Origin: Candidatus Rokuibacteriota bacterium
GTDB taxonomy: Bacteria > Methylomirabilota > Methylomirabilia > Rokubacteriales > CSP1-6
Length of the DNA: 64,000 nt
NCBI GenBank assembly: GCA_003220495.1
Contig: QHSP01000015.1
Span: 124,001 to 188,000, forward strand
Direction of reading: 5' to 3'
Position numbers and translations under genes: made by a program. Shown here one piece after another: positions 62,325-64,000 of the stretch; the first letter of the stretch is position 1, and each line of letters opens with the position of its first letter. The notes below the pieces were generated by a model. That model saw only the letters and a program-made list of their open reading frames with translations, had not been told where the DNA came from and searched no databases.

Positions 62325-63410
62325 GTGAGAGCCCACGACGGACAGATGCGGTTCGGCTGGCTGACGCTCGCCCATTCCGGCTCGCCGGAAACCGACTACG
62401 CCGCGATCCAGGATCTGGTCGCCCAGGCGTGCTTCGCGGAAACGGCCGGCTTCGACGGGATCTGGCTCACCGAGCACAACTTCACGGGCGAGAGCGTGTA
62501 CTGCGACCCGATCCCGTTCGCCAGCGTCGTAGCGGCGAGGACGTCGCGGATCCGCATCGGCTTCGCTGTGCTCCAGCTCGCGCTGCGCCATCCGATCCGG
62601 CTGGCGACGGAGCTGGCGCTCCTCGACAATCTCTCGGGCGGACGGCTCGACGTCGGGGTCGGCCACGGCACCAACTTCAACGAGTACGAGTTCGTCGGCT
62701 TCGGCCTGCGCAGCGACGACAGCCGCGAGCGCATGGACGAGACCCTCGACGTGATGGTCCGAGCGTGGACCGAGTCGCCGCTGGTCCACGACGGGAAGTT
62801 CTACCGGCTCCGGCTGCCCGAGCTGCGTCCGCGACCGCACCAGCGCCCGCATCCGCCGGTGTGGCGCAGCGTGTCTTCCGGCGGCTCGCTGCGCGAGTGC
62901 GGCCGCCTCGGCGCCCCGATCATGATGGCGCGGATCCCGCTCGCCCGGGTGCCGGAGCGCCTGGCGGCGTACCAGGCCGGCCTCGCCGAGAGCGGGCTCG
63001 ACGCCGAGCGGCAGCAGAAGCTTCGCGAGCAAGCGGCGCTCTGGCGGTTCGTCCACGTCGCCGAGAGCCAGGCCCAGGCCGAGGACGAGCTGACGCAGGC
63101 GCTCCTCCAGACCCGGCGGCACATGGTCCACGCCCGCGAGGCCAATAACCCGGCCGATTTTCAGGTCGAGGCGACGCGCGTGAATCCCTGGAACGATCCG
63201 CGGGTCTCCGACGAGGAGGGCGTGCGGTATTCGCTCGAGACGTCCACGCTCTGCGGGACGCCCCGGCACGTGGCCGAGCGGATCGGCGAGCTGCGCGACG
63301 CCGGCGTGCACCACGTGCTGTGCCAGATGAGCTATGGCTACCTGGCGCAGACCGCGATCATGGACTCCATGCAACGCTTCGGCGAGGACGTCATCCCGAA
63401 GTTTCGCTGA
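62325..63410 (+). CDS. LLM-class flavin-dependent oxidoreductase
   Basis: A 361-residue luciferase-like TIM-barrel enzyme. FAETAGFDGIWLTEHNFTGE (about 36-55), IRIGFAVLQLALRHPIRLAT (about 76-95) and GGRLDVGVGHGTNFNEYEF (about 105-123) are the LLM core. Members use FMNH2 or F420H2; which cofactor is used cannot be told. The GTG directly follows the stop of the ThDP gene, so it is co-translated; ATG 62346 is the alternative start. It is the last gene of the catabolic run. Confidence 0.87.
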   Translation: MRAHDGQMRFGWLTLAHSGSPETDYAAIQDLVAQACFAETAGFDGIWLTEHNFTGESVYCDPIPFASVVAARTSRIRIGFAVLQLALRHPIRLATELALLDNLSGGRLDVGVGHGTNFNEYEFVGFGLRSDDSRERMDETLDVMVRAWTESPLVHDGKFYRLRLPELRPRPHQRPHPPVWRSVSSGGSLRECGRLGAPIMMARIPLARVPERLAAYQAGLAESGLDAERQQKLREQAALWRFVHVAESQAQAEDELTQALLQTRRHMVHAREANNPADFQVEATRVNPWNDPRVSDEEGVRYSLETSTLCGTPRHVAERIGELRDAGVHHVLCQMSYGYLAQTAIMDSMQRFGEDVIPKFR

Positions 63411-63701
63411 GGAGCTCGTCCCGCTCGGACGAGTCGCTCCTTCCGGCCGCCCGTTCATTCCCGATTTCGACCGTTCGTCCGATTTCGGACGGCCGGTGCT
63501 GTAGTCTCGATGCCCCGGTCTGGGTATCCCTCGATGTTGGCGCCGCGGTGCGACCGAAGTCCTCCGTCAGACGGGCGCGATTCGTCCTTACTGCGCCACG
63601 CGCTCGCCGCGCTATGCTGCGAGATATGCTGCGAGGCGGAGCTATACAGGTCTGTGGATTCAGAAGTTAGGCCAACTCCGCGTTGGCGATAGGATCGGAC
63701 G
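63411..63701. other. Intergenic region at the end of the catabolic operon
   Basis: 291 bases with lower GC than the operon. It holds a hairpin CTCGTCC (63415-63421) / GGACGAG (63427-63433) four bases after the LLM stop, a second hairpin CGTCCG-ATTT-CGGACG near 63477-63492, and a 12-bp tandem duplication at 63613-63636. The hairpins lack T-runs. No tRNA or convincing ORF was seen. Confidence 0.45.
63613..63636. repeat. Tandem duplication of a 12-mer
   Basis: TATGCTGCGAGA (63613-63624) is followed at once by TATGCTGCGAGG (63625-63636), eleven of twelve bases identical. Probably a replication-slippage product; each copy carries a TATGCT that could act as a -10-like box. Confidence 0.7.
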
Positions 63702-64000
63702 ATGCCAGTTGAGGTCGCGCGGGTCGTTGCACTCGGCGCCAGCAACCTGACTCGCGGGTTTCCGACCGTCGTCGCGACGGCTCGGGCAGCGTGGGGGCCA
63801 GGTGTCGAGATGATTGCTGCTCTCGGCCACGGCCGATCGTATGGTGCCCAGAGCCGAGTGGTGGTTCGGACCCTCCCCGGTATCCTGCAGTCGGGTCTGT
63901 GGCGGAAGTTGGAGTCGCTTCCTGTGGTTCCCACTCGTGGCCTCATCACTGACGTCGGTAATGACATCCTCTATGGGTTCTCAGCACAGCAGACCCTGGC
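63702..64000 (+). CDS. SGNH/GDSL-hydrolase-like protein, N-terminal part
   Basis: ATG 63702 opens a frame with no stop to the right edge (99 codons visible). VALGASNLTRGFPTV carries a GxSN motif like SGNH block I with its nucleophilic Ser. LITDVGNDILYGF near residue 83 resembles block III GxND with the oxyanion Asn. ALGHGRSYGAQSR lies between. This suggests an esterase/lipase-type SGNH fold; the C-terminal DxxH is outside the window. About 31% of codons end in A or T, clearly more than in the housekeeping genes here, so it may be acquired. No clear Shine-Dalgarno. Confidence 0.6.
   Translation, partial: MPVEVARVVALGASNLTRGFPTVVATARAAWGPGVEMIAALGHGRSYGAQSRVVVRTLPGILQSGLWRKLESLPVVPTRGLITDVGNDILYGFSAQQTL

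Noticed and set aside
63510-63692. 60-codon ORF before the SGNH-like gene
   Set aside because: No ribosome site; sequence is Arg/Ser/Cys-rich and includes a tandem duplication; no family resemblance.

Overview
Very GC-rich, densely coded bacterial chromosome with many ATGA/GTGA-type stop-start overlaps and frequent GTG/TTG starts. The gene content (all-soluble MEP/ribosome/purine housekeeping blocks, a large B12-radical SAM enzyme, an HAAT-family transporter beside LLM and group D flavoenzymes) fits an uncultured soil lineage of the Methylomirabilota/Rokubacteria type. That assignment is an inference from style and protein character; no rRNA gene is present to prove it. I saw no rRNA, tRNA, CRISPR array, transposase or prophage gene.

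Layout. 1-1655: end of argC and argJ (arginine). 1670-10087: rpsB-tsf-pyrH-frr-uppS-cdsA-dxr-rseP-ispG plus a thioredoxin-like ferredoxin, a classic translation/isoprenoid/envelope operon that closes at a clear Rho-independent terminator (10179-10205). 10297-22552: rimP-nusA-ylxR-infB-DUF503-rbfA-nrnA-truB-ribF, then rpsO-pnp-M16 peptidase, with a probable separate promoter and folded leader before rpsO. 22605-23572: a 36-codon ORF coupled to an alpha/beta hydrolase. 23665-38688: a near-complete purine operon (purB, C, S, Q, L, F, M, N, H, D, E; no purK) with an unusual MerR-TPR protein inserted between purH and purD, followed by tsaC, a mobA-like gene and thiI. 38757-40999: rpiB-glyA-nrdR.

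41000-45250 is the most unusual stretch. It holds a minus-strand micro-gene (promoter, perfect Shine-Dalgarno, a 12-codon lysine-rich ORF, terminator) divergent from a B12-binding radical SAM gene; a 41-bp imperfect inverted repeat; a phosphoribosyltransferase with an added CxxC; and tsaB-rimI. 45314-50343 is an electron-transfer group: YceI, a diheme cytochrome with one abnormal heme motif, two tandem class II cytochromes, a membrane Fe-S reductase and a DUF1232 protein. 50381-53220 holds a minus-strand glycine-zipper protein, a beta-hydroxyacid dehydrogenase and a Rid-like protein. 53337-63410 is a catabolic island: a complete branched-chain-amino-acid-type ABC importer followed by an SDR, DUF2461, a group D flavin monooxygenase-like protein, a ThDP enzyme and an LLM oxidoreductase. 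The window ends inside an SGNH-hydrolase-like gene of visibly lower third-position GC.

Several transcription units lack a Shine-Dalgarno and begin 6-10 bases after a -10 box, which suggests leaderless mRNAs. The best candidates for something new are the lysine-rich micro-gene, the inverted-repeat element, the MerR-TPR protein in the purine operon, and the cytochrome with a CxCH heme site.
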